Part shown: positions 1 to 7,601 of the stretch, piece by piece
Layout of the letters: each line of letters begins with the position of its first letter
How positions within the stretch are numbered: position 1 is the stretch's first letter
Made by a program: the position numbers and the translations under genes
Notes under the pieces: model-generated
What the model was told of the DNA's origin: nothing
Seen by the model: the letters and a program-made list of their open reading frames with translations, nothing else
Database searches by the model: none
Assembly: GCA_009602725.1 (NCBI GenBank)
Contig: WELB01000200.1
Location: 72,260-86,140, forward strand
Direction of reading: 5' to 3'
DNA from: Spirogloea muscicola
Taxonomy: Eukaryota > Streptophyta > Zygnematophyceae > Spirogloeales > Spirogloeaceae
Length of the DNA: 13,881 bases

Positions 1-204
1 CAGATACGAAGCCCTTCTGCCACCAACTAGAGCTCGGCCAGCTTTCTGGTGCAAGGCATTAGCCTGAGCACGCTGCAAACAGGCCGAAACACGTCGTCGC
101 AAGAAAGACAGATATGCAGCTGGCAAGCCCAACTCAACCGGAAACACATCTGCACGACGTGTGTAGCCTAGATTGGCAATGTTTTGGAGGAGGGTGTGGA
201 AACG
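1..204 (-). mobile_element. LINE subfamily C, C-terminal coding fragment
   Basis: Read on the minus strand, all 204 bases form one open frame of 68 codons with no stop. It contains the terminal LINE block RRVSACLQRAQANALHQKAG, which corresponds to the 'SVSLQRS.AHALHLRAG' block of the other LINE copies in this window. It is a close direct repeat of 4068-4263, in the same orientation. The element continues past the left edge, where its stop codon and tail would lie, and it breaks off at about 204, where unrelated LINE tail sequence begins. It is a fragment of a non-LTR retrotransposon polyprotein. No function remains in this piece alone. Confidence 0.8.
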
Positions 205-207
205 AGG

Positions 208-251
208 AAAAGGGGGCCTGAGGATGCTATGGTAAAACGAAGAGGGGGATG
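208..251 (-). mobile_element. Subfamily A LINE 3' UTR scrap
   Basis: The minus strand here matches the segment just after the stop codon of subfamily A LINEs (compare 11704-11740 and 12618-12655), including the shared string TTTACCATAGCATCCTCAGG. It abuts the subfamily C fragment at 1-204. The stop-proximal bases are altered. The following 252-360 contains a GC-rich CGCGCC/GCGCGC stretch (about 263-282) and no gene that I can support. Confidence 0.65.
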
Positions 252-359
252 GGAAGTGGAAGGCGCGCCGCGCGCGCTTGGTGCGGTAGCCATGCCAGCG
301 GAACGGCTCCTCTTACGCGCTGCCCAAAGACTAGATCTGATCTGGGCTGCTCCACAGTA

Positions 360-848
360 ATTATTGAGCACCCAGTGGCCGTTCACTAGAGTCGCTGTAA
401 GCTTTCAGCGCTGCTGGCCCCTTCCGTTTCTCTCAATCCTTGTCTGGGCTGGCCAAATCCAGCCATCGCCCTCTTCTGAAGACGCATTTCTTCTGAAGAG
501 TCTTTTCTCTGATCCGGCTCCAGATGAGCTACTTCTTCTATCCGGCTGTAATTATTCCCAGTTCGCAGCTGCTGAACATGGTTTACTGAACCCATCCTTA
601 GTGACTCCTCCACCCTGTGTGCTATTCGCATGCCCTCTATTCGGGAGCTGTCGTCCTCTTGTGGGCTGGCCTTTGGCCCTTCTGACCTGCTGTTGCTCAC
701 TCGTGGGTATTGAGCTTCCGTAGTGTGCTGTTGTGTTTGGTAGAGTAGTCCTTCTTTGGCATCTCTTTTTTTGGTTTTGGACATTGTTCATTCTTTTTGG
801 GCTGGCTTTGCCAGCCCCTCTTCTCTATGGGCGAGCCCTTTCTTTGCA
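360..848 (+). mobile_element. Subfamily D LINE 3' end with nested stem-loop
   Basis: The plus strand ends in the LINE signature SDLLLLTRGY followed by a TGA stop at 711-713. A 3' UTR then runs to a terminal stem-loop at 799-847, with stem GGGCTGGC/GCCAGCCC and loop TTT, followed by ATGGGCGAGC and CTTTCTTT. The minus-strand copy at 3534-3710 has the same stop context (GGTATTGAGCTTCC) and the same tail. Upstream, near 386-410, RVAVSFQR resembles the 'SVSLQR' block, but the body is interrupted by another stem-loop at about 445-492 and is too decayed to align by eye. The left boundary is approximate. Confidence 0.65.
445..492 (+). repeat. LINE-tail stem-loop repeat
   Basis: This copy reads GGGCTGG...CCAGCC, then ATCGCCCTC, a short loop, GAAGACGC and ATTTCTTC, the same layout as the LINE 3' terminal stem-loops elsewhere in the window. 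The sequence TTCTGAAGA occurs on both sides of its distal end and could be a small duplication. It is probably an ultra-short 5'-truncated LINE end. Confidence 0.5.
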
Positions 849-866
849 GCCCTTGTGCAATCCATT

Positions 867-916
867 AGGCTGGCCTCTCACAGCCATCGCCCTACTTTGG
901 AAGAGCGCTTTCCTTC
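867..916 (+). repeat. LINE-tail stem-loop repeat
   Basis: The order is GGCTGGCCTCTCACAGCC, then ATCGCCC, TTTGGAAGAGCGC and TTTCCTTC. It lies about 20 bp beyond the stem-loop that ends the subfamily D copy and is oriented the same way. It is one of at least a dozen copies of this roughly 50-bp layout. Confidence 0.55.
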
Positions 917-932
917 TGCAGCCTTGGCCCCC

Positions 933-1051
933 TTTATGTATTGACCCGTGGTTACTGAGCGGGTCAATCTGCTGTATGGTTATGTAGGTCTTCAGATGTA
1001 CTTGCCTTTGTACTTGGCCATTTGGCCTTCGTTTCTTTCAAATACACGAAA
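933..1051 (+). mobile_element. Subfamily C LINE 3' UTR, inverted partner of 3913-4035
   Basis: This segment is the reverse complement, with few differences, of 3913-4035, which is the stop codon and 3' UTR of the subfamily C LINE there. It runs from just before the stop through ACTTGGCCATTTGGCCTTCG to AATACACGAAAT. It carries a 9-bp stem (ATTGACCCG/CGGGTCAAT, 940-968) that spans the former LINE stop codon. It is a severely 5'-truncated copy. I could not assign a clean target-site duplication. Confidence 0.75.
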
Positions 1052-1440
1052 TCCTCCCTTGGAGACTGCGGCTGCTAATATTAGACGAGCTACTTCTTTC
1101 ATTGCATGTGACCTTATGTAACCCAGATCTTTGCTTCAGGTTATTGCGAGAACAAATTACTGGCGTGGCTGAATTTCCGTCTGACCAGAGTACTGGCTCT
1201 GCTCAGAACTCTTCATGTTGCTTAGAATTCTTTTATGTCGTGCGCAAGCGCGAGGTACACGTCTTCCGGCTCCTTGATATCTTGTCCAGGTTATTCGAGC
1301 TGGTCTTTTACAGCCCTCGCCCCCTTTGGAAGAGCGTTACCTCCACCTCTTTCAGCCATTGCCTTGCAATCGAGTAATTGTTTTCAGGATTCTTATTTAG
1401 TGTATCTTGGAAAGAGACACTTACCATCCAAACGAGAATC
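1052..1440. other. No supported gene; one stem-loop repeat
   Basis: No coding region is supported here on either strand. The only recognisable feature is a plus-strand LINE-tail stem-loop at about 1297-1346 (GAGCTGG...CAGCCCTCGCCCCC, TTTGGAAGAGCG). The rest is AT-richer sequence that I do not recognise. Confidence 0.4.
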
Positions 1441-1529
1441 TAGGGTTAAATGATATTGAGTGATGGATGGCCTGATTGGCCAGGTACAATGGGAAGCACA
1501 AGGACAGATTTACATCATCAAAGGGGCCG

Positions 1530-1590
1530 CAGGGCTCTGAAAAGCCAGCCCGAGAAGAGCCGTAAGAAGTGGATAAGGTCCAAAAGAAGA
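1530..1590 (-). repeat. Subfamily D-like LINE tail fragment
   Basis: The minus strand contains TTGGACCTTATCCACTTCTT followed by a hairpin GGGCTGGCTTTTCAGAGCCC (1532-1551). The subfamily D tail at about 3575-3605 has a similar order, TTTGGACTTTGTCCACTCTG then GGGCTGGCTTTGC. The match is partial. Confidence 0.4.
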
Positions 1591-1615
1591 GCCCTTCCAG
1601 TGCCTTCTCTTTCCT

Positions 1616-1735
1616 GGGCTGGCCAATCACAGTCATCGCCCTCTCTTGGAAGAGTCTTTCTCTCTTCCAATGCAAGTCAATCACTGTGAGAGAAAGACTC
1701 TTCCAGTATAGGGCGATGGCTGTGATCGGCAAGCT
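1616..1735. repeat. Two LINE-tail stem-loops in inverted orientation
   Basis: A plus-strand tail repeat at 1616-1667 (GGCCAATCACAGTCATCGCC ... TTGGAAGAGTCTTTCTCT) faces a minus-strand repeat at 1688-1735 with nearly the same sequence. Together they form an inverted repeat of about 46 bp per arm with a spacer of roughly 22 bp. The minus-strand arm is the 3' end of the LINE at 1688-2385. The plus-strand arm is probably an independent short insertion. Confidence 0.7.
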
Positions 1736-2385
1736 CAGGAGAAGAGAAGAAACGAACGCCAAAGGGGCAAAGAAGAATACTATAGCACGCAGCGACCGAA
1801 GTGGCCACTGGATGGCCAATATCCCCTGTTGAGCAGCCGCAGGTCGGAGACCAGTCTCCGGGCAGCGGGTCCCTGCCAATAGCCAGAGGCTGCAGCCAAA
1901 GTACGCTCAGCACGCAGATGAAGCGGGTGTGCCATTGACCGCTGCAGGGAGACTGAAAGGCGCATGCGATGCCCCTGGGCGAGAGAGCCTGCTGCCTTGA
2001 GAACGTCAAGAAACTGCTTTGCGCGCGAGCCGATGCAGCAGCTCGAGCGACCGAGCGCCGAATGCCCCGTGGACCTCGATCGCAAGGGGGTAGAACTCGT
2101 CCTTCGGCAGATGATCTGGATACTTGAGCCTCCTTGCCTCCCTTTCATTTCATGCGCTTCGCGCGCCTTCTCTCCTTGCCTCGAGCGGCACTGGCAACTG
2201 CATGCCCTACCTTGGATGTAGATACTGTGGGGTTGACTCGATCGAACGCGTCTGTCGTCACCACGTCCGCGAATTAAGCGCGGTCCACCAACTAGTGGAG
2301 TAGCCAGCAGGTCGACCCGCCGGGCGTGCGAAAGCCGTCGCCCTTGTGCAGGAGTGTCGTAACGGACGTCTTAGAGGCCAGCCCA
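1688..2385 (-). mobile_element. Degenerate subfamily A-like LINE 3' portion
   Basis: The minus strand encodes, in broken frames, the LINE C-terminal modules in order. RVDLLATPLVGGPRL (about 2290-2340) leads into DVVTTDAFDRVNP (about 2225-2270), the endonuclease-like core. Next come GHAVASAARGKE (about 2180-2215) and KDEFYPLAIEVHGAFG (about 2060-2110). MRLSVSLQRSMAHPLHLRAE and SDLRLLNRGY follow (about 1830-1965). The expected stop has become TGG. Frameshifts occur near 2030 and at the 33-bp insertion at 2139-2171. The 3' UTR ends at the stem-loop at 1688-1735. This is a pseudogene fragment of a retrotransposon polyprotein. Confidence 0.8.
2139..2171 (+). mobile_element. 33-bp insertion with 9-bp target duplication
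   Basis: CTCCTTGCC occurs at 2130-2138 and again at 2172-2180, directly flanking 33 bp that starts TCCCTTTCATTTCATGCGC and ends CGCGCGCCTTCT. The insertion interrupts the LINE coding segment at 1688-2385. A related sequence lies at 12225-12262, also within LINE coding sequence, and weaker relatives lie near 2440 and 4465-4493. By analogy with the other short insertions it may be the extreme 3' end of a further LINE family whose body is not in this window. Confidence 0.7.
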
Positions 2386-2399
2386 AAGGGAAGGGACAG

Positions 2400-3400
2400 G
2401 GTCCGTAGGGGCCGGACAGCTGTGAAGAGCTTGGAAGAGAAGTGCGCATGAGATTGGAAAGGAAGGCCAATCCTAGCCTTACGAATGGTTAGCTAAGGGG
2501 GGCACTAATATCCTCGAGTGAGCGCATACATATCGGACAAGCTAAGCCGAGGAGCCAGACCACCACCACGGAAGCCAGTAGCCTGGCCTAATGCACGCCC
2601 AGCACGCTGGTGTATCGCGAGTGCCTGGGAGCGCTGCAGACTCAATGATAGCCGCACACTATAGCAGGCTACAATGGCTTGCGGGACGCTAGAATGCCCT
2701 CACCCGCCCGACTACGTCGGCGGGCATCGACATGCTGTGTTAGGCGATGGAGGAGGGAAGGTCTTATCGTTCTGTAGCCGCCGTTCATGTCCATGGCGCA
2801 TAGGAAGAAGCAGTCGCCCCGGGGGTGGTCCTTCTAATGGCGCTCCTTCTTCTTCTCCGCATGATGTGTAGCCCAACCTGGCACAGTCAGTATGGGTGCC
2901 CCTGGTTGGAACGCGTCGATGAGAACAATGTCGAGGAGAAGACGAGGCCCACCGCTCCGGGGAGTGGCCACCACATTCAGACGCCTGACGTAAGGCCTGC
3001 CACGTTTCTGGGGTACCGGCATGATGCCCGGCATCTCCATGGCCGCATGATGACCTGCCTCGCGCACCAAGCCATTCATAGCATCTCTGAGAAAATTGTG
3101 GGAGGCATTACGTTCACTTCCCTCAACACATCGAAGCATGTGAGCTGCCAATGAGATCTCATCCTCCGAACGATGGCCAGATTCACACTGTCGAATGCCC
3201 GCCAAACAAAGTGGAGGGAGGCCGAGATGGTGGTGGACGGCCGTCCGGCAGAGGTCGTCGGAGAGCCGGAGGGATTCATAGATCGGCAGAGCGTTGAGCC
3301 ACTCCGACGCTCGCGGAGAGCTTATCGAGTGTAGGCGAGGGAGCGCACGCTCCTTGAGCAGAGCTTTTAGGTGGCACATGGCTTGCTCATGGGGTGCGCG
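2400..3400 (-). mobile_element. Subfamily E LINE, endonuclease-like domain to stop
   Basis: On the minus strand an open stretch (2834-3390) encodes ASEWLNALPIYESLRLSDDL, then a Cys/His cluster (C-E-S-G-H ... AAHMLRC ... RNASHNFLRDAM), then RRLNVVATPRSGGPRLLLDI followed by VLIDAFQ, which matches the endonuclease-like core of the copy at 10791-11270. A stop and a frameshift follow. The chain then resumes as CFFLCAMDMNGGYR (about 2770-2815) and VRLSLSLQRSQALAIHQRAG ... SDMYALTRGY, with its TAG stop at 2505-2507. The 3' UTR runs below 2505 to an unclear end near 2390. It is a decayed 3' half of a non-LTR retrotransposon. Further traces upstream (ITAADKVDFAAWA, about 3780-3820) suggest that the same element extends past the nested tails at 3443-3765. 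Confidence 0.8.
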
Positions 3401-3442
3401 TGAAAGACGAGCTTGAGCCTTTGGGTCAGAGAAGAAGAAAGG

Positions 3443-3487
3443 AAGAAAGTGCTCGCCCATTGAGGATAGGGGCTGGAAAAGCAGCCC
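3443..3487 (-). repeat. LINE-tail stem-loop (D type)
   Basis: On the minus strand it reads GGGCTGCTTTTCCAGCCCCT, ATGGGCGAGCAC, TTTCTTCC, the subfamily D terminal layout. It is preceded by TTGTTCATTC TTTTTT, the same lead-in as the subfamily D tail at 785-798. It lies in the upstream part of the subfamily E element. Confidence 0.6.
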
Positions 3488-3533
3488 AAAAAAGAATGAA
3501 CAAAGCACGAGAAGGGGGCCAGGGAAAGATCAG

Positions 3534-3754
3534 AAGAAAGTGCTCGCCCACAGAGCAAGGGGGGGCTAGCAAAGCCAGCCCAGAGTGGACAAAGTCCAAA
3601 GCCAAAGACCGAAGAAATACACAGCTAGGCATCTAGACAAGAAGACACGACGAAACCACAGGAAGCTCAATACCCGCGGGTGAGCAACATCAGGTCAGAG
3701 TAGCTCGAAGCTGGAAAAGAAGCAGAAAGTGCTCGCCCATTGAGGATAGGGGCT
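3534..3754 (-). mobile_element. 221-bp subfamily D LINE end with 11-bp target duplication
   Basis: GGAAAGATCAG is present at 3523-3533 and 3755-3765, flanking this block. On the minus strand it contains SDLMLLTRGY and a TGA stop (near 3665-3700), a 3' UTR, and the terminal stem-loop GGGCTGGCTTTGCTAGCCCC ... GGGCGAGCACTTTCTT (3534-3590). At its 5' end a further 40-bp tail scrap (about 3721-3754) appears nested, with TTTCCAGC on each side. It is a very short 5'-truncated LINE insertion that has itself been hit. Confidence 0.75.
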
Positions 3755-3765
3755 GGAAAGATCAG

Positions 3766-3911
3766 AGCAACTTGCCCACGCCGCAAAATCGACCTTATCT
3801 GCCGCAGTGATTAGAACGAGCGGACGAGGTCTCTGCGAACGTCAGAGAGGGTCAAGGAAGAGCTTACCTCGCACTTCTGACTTCTTACTTCTGACAGCCG
3901 TCGCCACCGTA
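3766..3911. other. Unassigned sequence between LINE fragments
   Basis: No gene is supported. On the minus strand ITAADKVDFAAWA (about 3780-3820) resembles the LINE segment just upstream of the 'AAWLSALP' block (compare AAADKAAFT at 10794-10820). It may be part of the subfamily E element. Confidence 0.35.
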
Positions 3912-3912
3912 A

Positions 3913-4478
3913 GAAAAATTTCGTGTATTTGAAACAAACGAAGGCCAAATGGCCAAGTACAAAGGCAAGCACATCTAAGACCTACATAACCTACAGCAGA
4001 ATGACCCGCTCAGTAACCGCGGGTCAAAACATAAAGGTCGCTAATCGATGCCTGAATACTAGATGTCAGATAAGAAGCCCTTCTGCCACCAACCAGAGCT
4101 CGCTTTCTGGTGCAAGGCATTAGCCTGGGCACGCTGCAAACAGGCCGAAACTCGTCGTCGCAAGGAAGACAGATGTGCAGCTGGCAAGCACATCTCAGCC
4201 GGGAACACATCTGCACGTCATGTGTAGCCTAGATTGGCAATGTTGTGGAGGAGGGTTTGGAAACGCGGACCCAGACAGCCAAAGGTGTCAACTGCAGCTG
4301 GCAGGAGCTGATCACACCGGGGGTAGTCGGAGTAGTGCTGTAGCTTTCTCTCCTCTGCAATGCCCACTGCGCGGCCCCAGCGATGTGTGTCGATGCTGGA
4401 CCTTTATACGCCTCCGTAACAACCACGTCGACCAGGGCCCGTGGTCCTCCACCAATTGGAAGGTTGGAAGGTGCGCGG
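3913..4478 (-). mobile_element. Subfamily C LINE, endonuclease core to 3' end
   Basis: The minus strand reads GGGPRALVDVVVTEAYKGP (about 4410-4470), then AGAAQWALQRREKATALLRL, AAVDTFGCLGPRFQTLLHNI (about 4225-4300), RRVSACLQRAQANALHQKA (about 4100-4155) and SDLYVLTRGY, with the stop at 4010-4012. A 3' UTR of about 95 bp follows and ends near 3913 in CACGAAATTT. Small indels and an in-frame TGA near 4220 break the frame. The coding part repeats 1-204 directly and the tail repeats 933-1051 in inverse. The 5' end is lost at about 4470, beside a GCGCATGAGATTG motif related to the 33-bp unit at 2139-2171. Confidence 0.82.
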
Positions 4479-4493
4479 TGCGCATGAGATTGA

Positions 4494-4942
4494 GAGAAGT
4501 GGCACTCCCAATGGGGGCAAGGGCTGCGAAAAGCCACCCCAAAAAGAATTGACAAAGGTTCGAAGGGGCCGAAAAAGCGTGGAGCAGCTACAAAGGGGAC
4601 TGAAGAGGCTATGGTAGAGCAGGGGGAGGATGGATCACTCAGTAGTGACGAGTGAGGAGCCTCAGATGCGACAGACTAGCTGCCGGAAAAGTATCCCCCT
4701 GTCGAAAGCCGGAGGCCGCACCGAGAGCACGGCCAGCACGCAGATGCAGAGCGTGGGCCATGGACCGCTGAAGGGATACAGACAGTCTCATCCGGTAGAC
4801 CTCGGCCCAGGAGCCAGCGGCGTTGAAGTCAGCCGGCTCGCCGCGCCTACGGGACACAGCCCGCCGCGCAAGCCTGGCTAGCAGGTCCAAGCCACTGGGA
4901 CCCGAGAGCCCCGTGTACGTCCACAGCCAAGGGGACGAACTC
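4494..4942 (-). mobile_element. Subfamily A LINE, C-terminal fragment plus tail
   Basis: On the minus strand the last LINE module (…GSWAEVYRMRLSVSLQRSMA … SHLRLLTRHY) ends in a TGA stop at 4639-4641. An approximately 95-bp 3' UTR follows, then the A-type terminal stem-loop (about 4494-4541: GGGTGGCTTTTCGCAGCCC, CCCCCATTGGGAGTGCCACT). The 5' side breaks off at about 4942, in the codons for DEFVPLAVDV. One frameshift lies near 4860-4890. It is a 5'-truncated copy. Confidence 0.82.
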
Positions 4943-4966
4943 GAAAGGGAGGCCAAAGAAGAAAAA

Positions 4967-5475
4967 AGAAAGCGGCTGCTGATATGAAAGAATCGGCTGT
5001 GAAATGCCAGCCAGATGCATACAGGTGTTCATGACGGAGCCAAAGGCTAGGCAGACAGGGCGCCCTCAATACCCCCGTGTCAGCAGTAGGAAGTCAGATG
5101 AGCTGAGGGGAGGAAGAGCAACCCCGCTGCGCAAGCCAGAGGCTGCTGCAAGGGCGCGACCAGCGCGGCGGTTCAAAGCAAGCGCTTGGGAGCGCTGCAG
5201 GGACATAGACAGTCGCATACAGTAGAAGAAAGCGGCTGCTGATATGAAAGAATCGGCTGTGAAATGCCAGCCAGATGCATACAGGTGTTCATGACGGAGC
5301 CATACAGTAGCAGGACACCAGACCCAAAGGCACCGAGCCACCGGGAAGGGCAGCACCCTGCTCCCGGCGCCGCTGGTCAGCTTGAGAGGCCAGCAGCGAA
5401 AGTAACGAGGACCACCGACCCCCGTAACACCCATGGATGTCCATGGCCAGGGGGTAAAAGGAAGGGAGTCTGACT
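4967..5475 (-). mobile_element. Subfamily B LINE 3' end, disrupted by its own tail
   Basis: On the minus strand FYPLAMDIHGCYGGRWSSLL (about 5400-5460) leads to GLVSCY and, after a 75-bp insertion, MRLSMSLQRSQALALNRRAG … SDFLLLTRGY with a TGA stop at 5066-5068. A short 3' UTR then ends in TGGCATTTCACAGCCG ... GCAGCCGCTTTC at about 4967. There is no poly(A). Its 5' limit is about 5475, roughly 200 bp upstream of the start codon of the tentative gene at 5675 and divergent from it. The copy at 10093-10363 is the same subfamily. Confidence 0.82.
5226..5300 (-). mobile_element. 75-bp subfamily B LINE tail with 10-bp target duplication
   Basis: CATACAGTAG at 5216-5225 is repeated at 5301-5310. The 75 bp between them duplicate the last 75 bp or so of the subfamily B tail found at 4967-5040 (from GCTCCGTCATGAACACC to GCCGCTTTC on the minus strand). 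Removing the insert and one duplicate restores the order seen at 10338-10369, where the homologous region runs uninterrupted (GCATGCGGTAGCAGGAAACA). The insertion site is therefore exact. Confidence 0.85.
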
Positions 5476-5674
5476 GTGCTCCCGCTCGTGTGCCCAGCCC
5501 GGTGCCCATCCCAACATACGAAAAGCTCCAAGGTGCGCGCGTCGCAGGCCGGGCAGGTCAGTGGCCCTCGCGGAGCGCCCAGCTGCGTCCTCCCCCTGCG
5601 CCGCCTCGGAGGCCATCCAGCCCGCGTCCCCCCTCTCCTCTCGCGCCTGCCCCCTCCGGCTCCGCCTGCGCGCC
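5476..5674 (+). promoter_or_regulatory. Putative promoter and 5' UTR region
   Basis: This GC-rich, C-rich stretch lies between the last recognisable LINE sequence and the first ATG of the tentative gene. The gene's frame is open upstream to about 5561 but has no in-frame ATG before 5675. No TATA box or named element can be supported by eye. The assignment rests only on position and composition. Confidence 0.3.
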
Positions 5675-6394
5675 ATGTCGTGGATATGGGAGAAGAGCCC
5701 CGCGTGGCGCGCCGCTGTGCGCCGCTCCCGCGTCGACCGCCGCTTCTTCGCCGCCTTCGCCTTCGCCTGCGTGGCGCTGCCCTGGGCTGCCGGATCCCTC
5801 ACCATGGCCGCCTCCTCGGCGTACGAGAACGGCCGCCGCGACCGCGTGGCCGCCAAGTCTCGCCCGGACGCCAAGGTAGGCGGCACGCCCTCACCTTGGA
5901 CCTAGGCTGTCATGATTGTATAGCTGCTTTGCTGAGACCGCTGGTGGGTGCTGGTGCTATAGTTCTGGTCTTCTGCAACTTCGTATACCCAGAGCGTTGG
6001 CCCCATGGATTTTTCCAGTGCTGGTCCTCTTGCACCAATTGAATACTGTGAGCATTTCCAGTCTACTCTCACCCCGATGGCAGAGCTTGACGTACTATGT
6101 GCTGTGGCCTCGTGCGCGCGAGCCCGGCAGGCCCTTGCGAAGGTCAATAGCGAGAGACTGGGACAGTTCTTGGACGAGATCCAGCACAAGGAAGACATGG
6201 ACGATCGCTACAAGGCAGCCCTGCGTGGGGAGACCTTGACGGGAACCCCAACCTCCCGCATGCGAGGAGGTGGGGGAACCAGCATGCCTCAACTGCCTAA
6301 TGGGCCTCAAATTCGCTCGCCACCCTCGACCACTGCCTCTCCCAAGAAGGAGCTTGCAAGCGCAGCAACACTTGCGGCTCCTGCTGGAGGTTGA
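5675..6394 (+). CDS. Hypothetical small membrane protein, two exons (tentative)
   Basis: I do not recognise this protein. Exon 1 (5675-5875) starts at the first in-frame ATG, in a GCGCCATGT context. It has a basic N-terminus (MSWIWEKSPAWRAAVRRSR), then a probable single membrane segment (FFAAFAFACVALPWAAGSL, about residues 24-42), then a charged stretch. A good GT donor follows AAG at 5875. An AG acceptor at 6060-6061 keeps phase 0 and opens exon 2 (6062-6394). Exon 2 begins STLTPMAELDVLC, has a helical charged part (LGQFLDEIQHKEDMDDRYKA), and ends in a Pro/Ser/Ala-rich tail at TGA. The joined product would be about 177 residues. Other readings are a 76-residue unspliced exon 1, or a separate ORF from ATG 6005. 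A donor-like AAG/GTGAGC at 6426 means further exons cannot be excluded. It is convergent with the cap methyltransferase gene. Confidence 0.4.
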
Positions 6395-7601
6395 GCTTGC
6401 GGTGCCTATCACACCCATGCAAAAGGTGAGCTAAATTTACCACAATAGTCATATATTACCTAACATTCTTAGGGAATTTTTGCAATCAATTGGAAGTACT
6501 GAGGAAGCTTCTTTTCTCTCTTGAAACTGTATTATTATATGGACAGTCTTATTCGAAGCAATCCGCAACACAACTGCGGTCACAACTGTACAATTTTCCA
6601 GAGAAACCGAGTGTGGTCAGTGTGGTGGATTGAGCATATAACTTCGGAAAAGGGTTCATTCAATACTTATATTTCGTATTTCGATGTCTGACGAGGACGT
6701 ATCTACAGTTTGCAAAATCCTGGAGGCTCCACCACTCTAGAGGCACTGGGCTTGGAGCTGGCATTCTCTTTCTGGAGGGAGGCACCCTTGCGAACCGCAA
6801 GCATGCAGGTTCGGCAGCTTCAGCCATGCAACAGTCCCTTGAGTAACCGTCAAACTGACTTGCCGCTCGTCGACCAACAGTACACGTCGGCAGCTTCCTT
6901 TAAGTTACCTGGGGTCCACGAGACAGAAGGCTGCGATATGCTCCATAAGCAGTGTGCGGGAGTGCAAGAAAGGCATGTTATGATCGAGAATCATGAATCA
7001 AGTGGTAAGCTGAAATATGTCATGTACAAAGGCGGATGGTACTAGGTGATCGAGCTGCAGACGCAGCTATTTCATATCTCGTGAGCACCAGAGAACCCTT
7101 GCGGGCACGGGTCTTCAACTCGCAATTCTTGGCTGCACTGCAGTCGAGGACTTGATAAGTGCATGCGATAGTCACTGACCAAGCGCATCTGACTCCTCCC
7201 AAATTTACAACCAAGATACTTGCAGAGCAGACTGTGATGTAGAAATGATGAAAGGACAGCCATAAGTAGCTATAAGTGGACTATGTCCTCTGGTTCTATG
7301 CGCTTCGGAGTTCCACGATTCAGCTGGCCACGTGCACTGACAGCTTCCTTATGAGAGCCATTTCGTTCCTTTTGGTGATTGAGCTCCCCGCTTTCCCGTC
7401 CTTTGTCATCTCCTTGCTGTCCACCATTGTCAACCAAGAATATGTTAATTGCACATGAGTTTGAGGCGTGATGCATGTCATGGTAGAGGCATGACAAGTG
7501 CTTCCAGCAAGGGTATAAACGCCAAATGCCTTCATCTGCCGATTCCAGGGTTCCTAAAAGAGAATCAGCCATGAACAGAAGAGTTGGCATGACTACAACA
7601 A
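6395..7601. other. 1.2 kb without a supported gene
   Basis: This AT-richer interval lies between two convergent genes. Open frames occur (for example about 6475-6632 and 6710-7045 on plus), but none begins with a convincing ATG, links to neighbours by consistent splice phases, or resembles a family I know. It may hold the 3' UTRs of both genes and possibly extra exons of the plus-strand gene. No LINE tail repeats were seen in it. Confidence 0.4.

Noticed and set aside
252-360. Coding segment in the GC-rich stretch next to the LINE scrap
   Set aside because: Short frames exist on minus, but nothing aligns to the LINE modules or any family I know.
799-847. Stem-loop with T-rich flanks as an intrinsic bacterial terminator
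   Set aside because: Spliced genes show a nuclear eukaryotic genome, and the same hairpin marks LINE ends at many sites.
445-1735. CRISPR-like array from the regularly similar short hairpins
   Set aside because: Spacing is irregular, units occur on both strands and diverge, and they map to LINE 3' ends. The DNA is also eukaryotic.
933-4035. Inverted repeats of about 120 bp as ends of a 3-kb DNA transposon
   Set aside because: Both are 3' UTRs of subfamily C LINEs, one attached to LINE coding sequence. The orientation is due to independent insertions.
6710-7045. Open frame between the two host genes
   Set aside because: It starts with TTG, has no family resemblance, and I could not link it by splice phase to a neighbour. 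It may still contain an exon.
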